5,227 nucleotides of DNA from an uncultured Clostridia bacterium (GTDB lineage Bacteria; Bacillota_A; Clostridia; Christensenellales; Aristaeellaceae). The DNA is taken from positions 1 to 5,227 of the forward strand of contig CAMJTZ010000141.1 in the NCBI GenBank assembly GCA_946408865.1. Reading direction: 5' to 3'. The position numbers and the translations under genes are program-made. Below are positions 4,618-5,227 of the stretch, piece after piece; positions within the stretch are counted from its first letter, which is position 1, and every line of letters begins with the position of its first letter. Below the pieces are notes generated by a model. It was not told the origin of the DNA and did no database searches. It saw only the letters and a list, made by a program, of their open reading frames with translations.

Positions 4618-5227
4618 ATGGATACTGCTGTTCACAGCCGGGAAATCCGGAAGGACAATCCGGTTCTCCGGAAGGTCCTGCGGGTCCTGATCTGGATCCT
4701 GCTCATCGCGCTGGCGGCGTTCACCCTGATTCCCTTTGTGTGGATGATCTCCTCCTCGCTGAAGCTGGACCGGGAAGTCTTTGCCTTCCCGATGCGCTGG
4801 ATTCCGGAGACCTTCCGCTGGGAGAACTATTCCCTGATCTGGCAGAAGGTTCCGCTGCTGACCTATTTCAAAAACACGGCCTTCATCGCCGTCATCGTGA
4901 CGCTCCTGCAGACGCTGACCTCCTCCTTCGCGGCCTACGCGTTCGCCAAGCTGGAGTTCAGGGGCCGGGATGTCCTGTTCCTCTGCTATATCGCCACGAT
5001 CGCGGTGCCGTGGCAGGCCTATATGCTGCCGCAGTTCATCATGATGCGGTCCATGGGCCTGTACGACACGCTCTGGGCTATGGTGGTGCTGCAGGCGTTC
5101 TCCGCCTTCGGCGTGTTTCTGATGCGCCAGTTCTACCGCTCGATCCCCACGGAGCTGTGCGAGGCGGCGCGGCTGGACGGGCTGAGCGAATACGGCATCT
5201 GGGCGCGGATCATGCTGCCGCTTTCCA
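4618..5227 (+). CDS. Sugar ABC transporter permease, MalG/UgpE-type (CUT1), 3' end outside the window
   Basis: Only the first 203 codons are present; the family is usually about 275 residues, so roughly 70 are missing. The protein begins MDTAVHSREIRKDNPVLRKV, a basic cytoplasmic tail, and then the first membrane segment (about 22-46, ending TLIPFVWMISSSLK). Hallmarks of the MalG-type partner follow: FAFPMRWIPE (55-64), NTAFIAVIVTLLQTL (86-100), AAYAFAKLEFRGRD (105-118), VPWQAYMLPQF (130-140) and MGLYDT (146-151). The EAA coupling motif begins at 182 (EAARLDGLSEYGIWARIMLP). It would pair with the upstream permease to form the heterodimeric channel. The 17-base spacing shows co-transcription. 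No ATP-binding subunit is visible before the window ends. Confidence 0.95.
   Translation, partial: MDTAVHSREIRKDNPVLRKVLRVLIWILLIALAAFTLIPFVWMISSSLKLDREVFAFPMRWIPETFRWENYSLIWQKVPLLTYFKNTAFIAVIVTLLQTLTSSFAAYAFAKLEFRGRDVLFLCYIATIAVPWQAYMLPQFIMMRSMGLYDTLWAMVVLQAFSAFGVFLMRQFYRSIPTELCEAARLDGLSEYGIWARIMLPLS

Overview
The window looks like part of a carbohydrate-utilisation locus from an anaerobic, moderately GC-rich member of the Bacillota, plausibly an uncultured gut or rumen Clostridia/Christensenellales-type lineage. This rests on strong GGAGG ribosome-binding sites, consensus SigA-type promoter elements, U-tract terminators, a LacI-type regulator beside a CUT1 sugar ABC importer, and the style of the substrate-binding protein's signal peptide. 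There is no rRNA or marker gene here, so the taxonomic placement is inference.

Layout. Bases 1-143 carry the last 46 codons of a plus-strand gene whose stop codon lies in the loop of its own intrinsic terminator (129-159). Facing it, a two-gene minus-strand unit reads from about 2067 down to 200. It holds a LacI-family regulator (2067-1021) and, 44 bases further on, a 258-residue protein without a signal peptide (976-200) that resembles the discoidin (F5/8)-like carbohydrate-binding fold (DUF7402-type family). A 253-bp divergent control region (2068-2320) separates this unit from the plus-strand importer operon: substrate-binding protein (2321-3556), strong hairpin terminator (3582-3615), first permease (3644-4600), second permease (4618 to beyond 5227).

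How it fits together. The control region contains a near-perfect promoter (TTGACA, 17 bp, TAATAT) for the importer. It also holds two LacI-type palindromes built on ATGTTA-CCGG-TAACAT, one upstream of the promoter and one about 67 bp downstream of the predicted start. The simplest model is that the local LacI protein represses the importer, and perhaps itself, until a sugar inducer appears. The downstream palindrome also matches the CcpA cre consensus at every position, so global catabolite control may share the site. The terminator after the binding-protein gene would give more binding protein than permease. No ABC ATPase is visible; CUT1 importers of Bacillota often use a shared MsmK-type ATPase encoded elsewhere. 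The substrate cannot be told from the sequence.

I found no CRISPR, mobile element, tRNA or rRNA, and no clearly novel system. The least understood element is the cytoplasmic discoidin-like protein co-transcribed with the regulator. The importer, with its signal-peptidase-I-type binding protein and layered operators, is otherwise fairly conventional.
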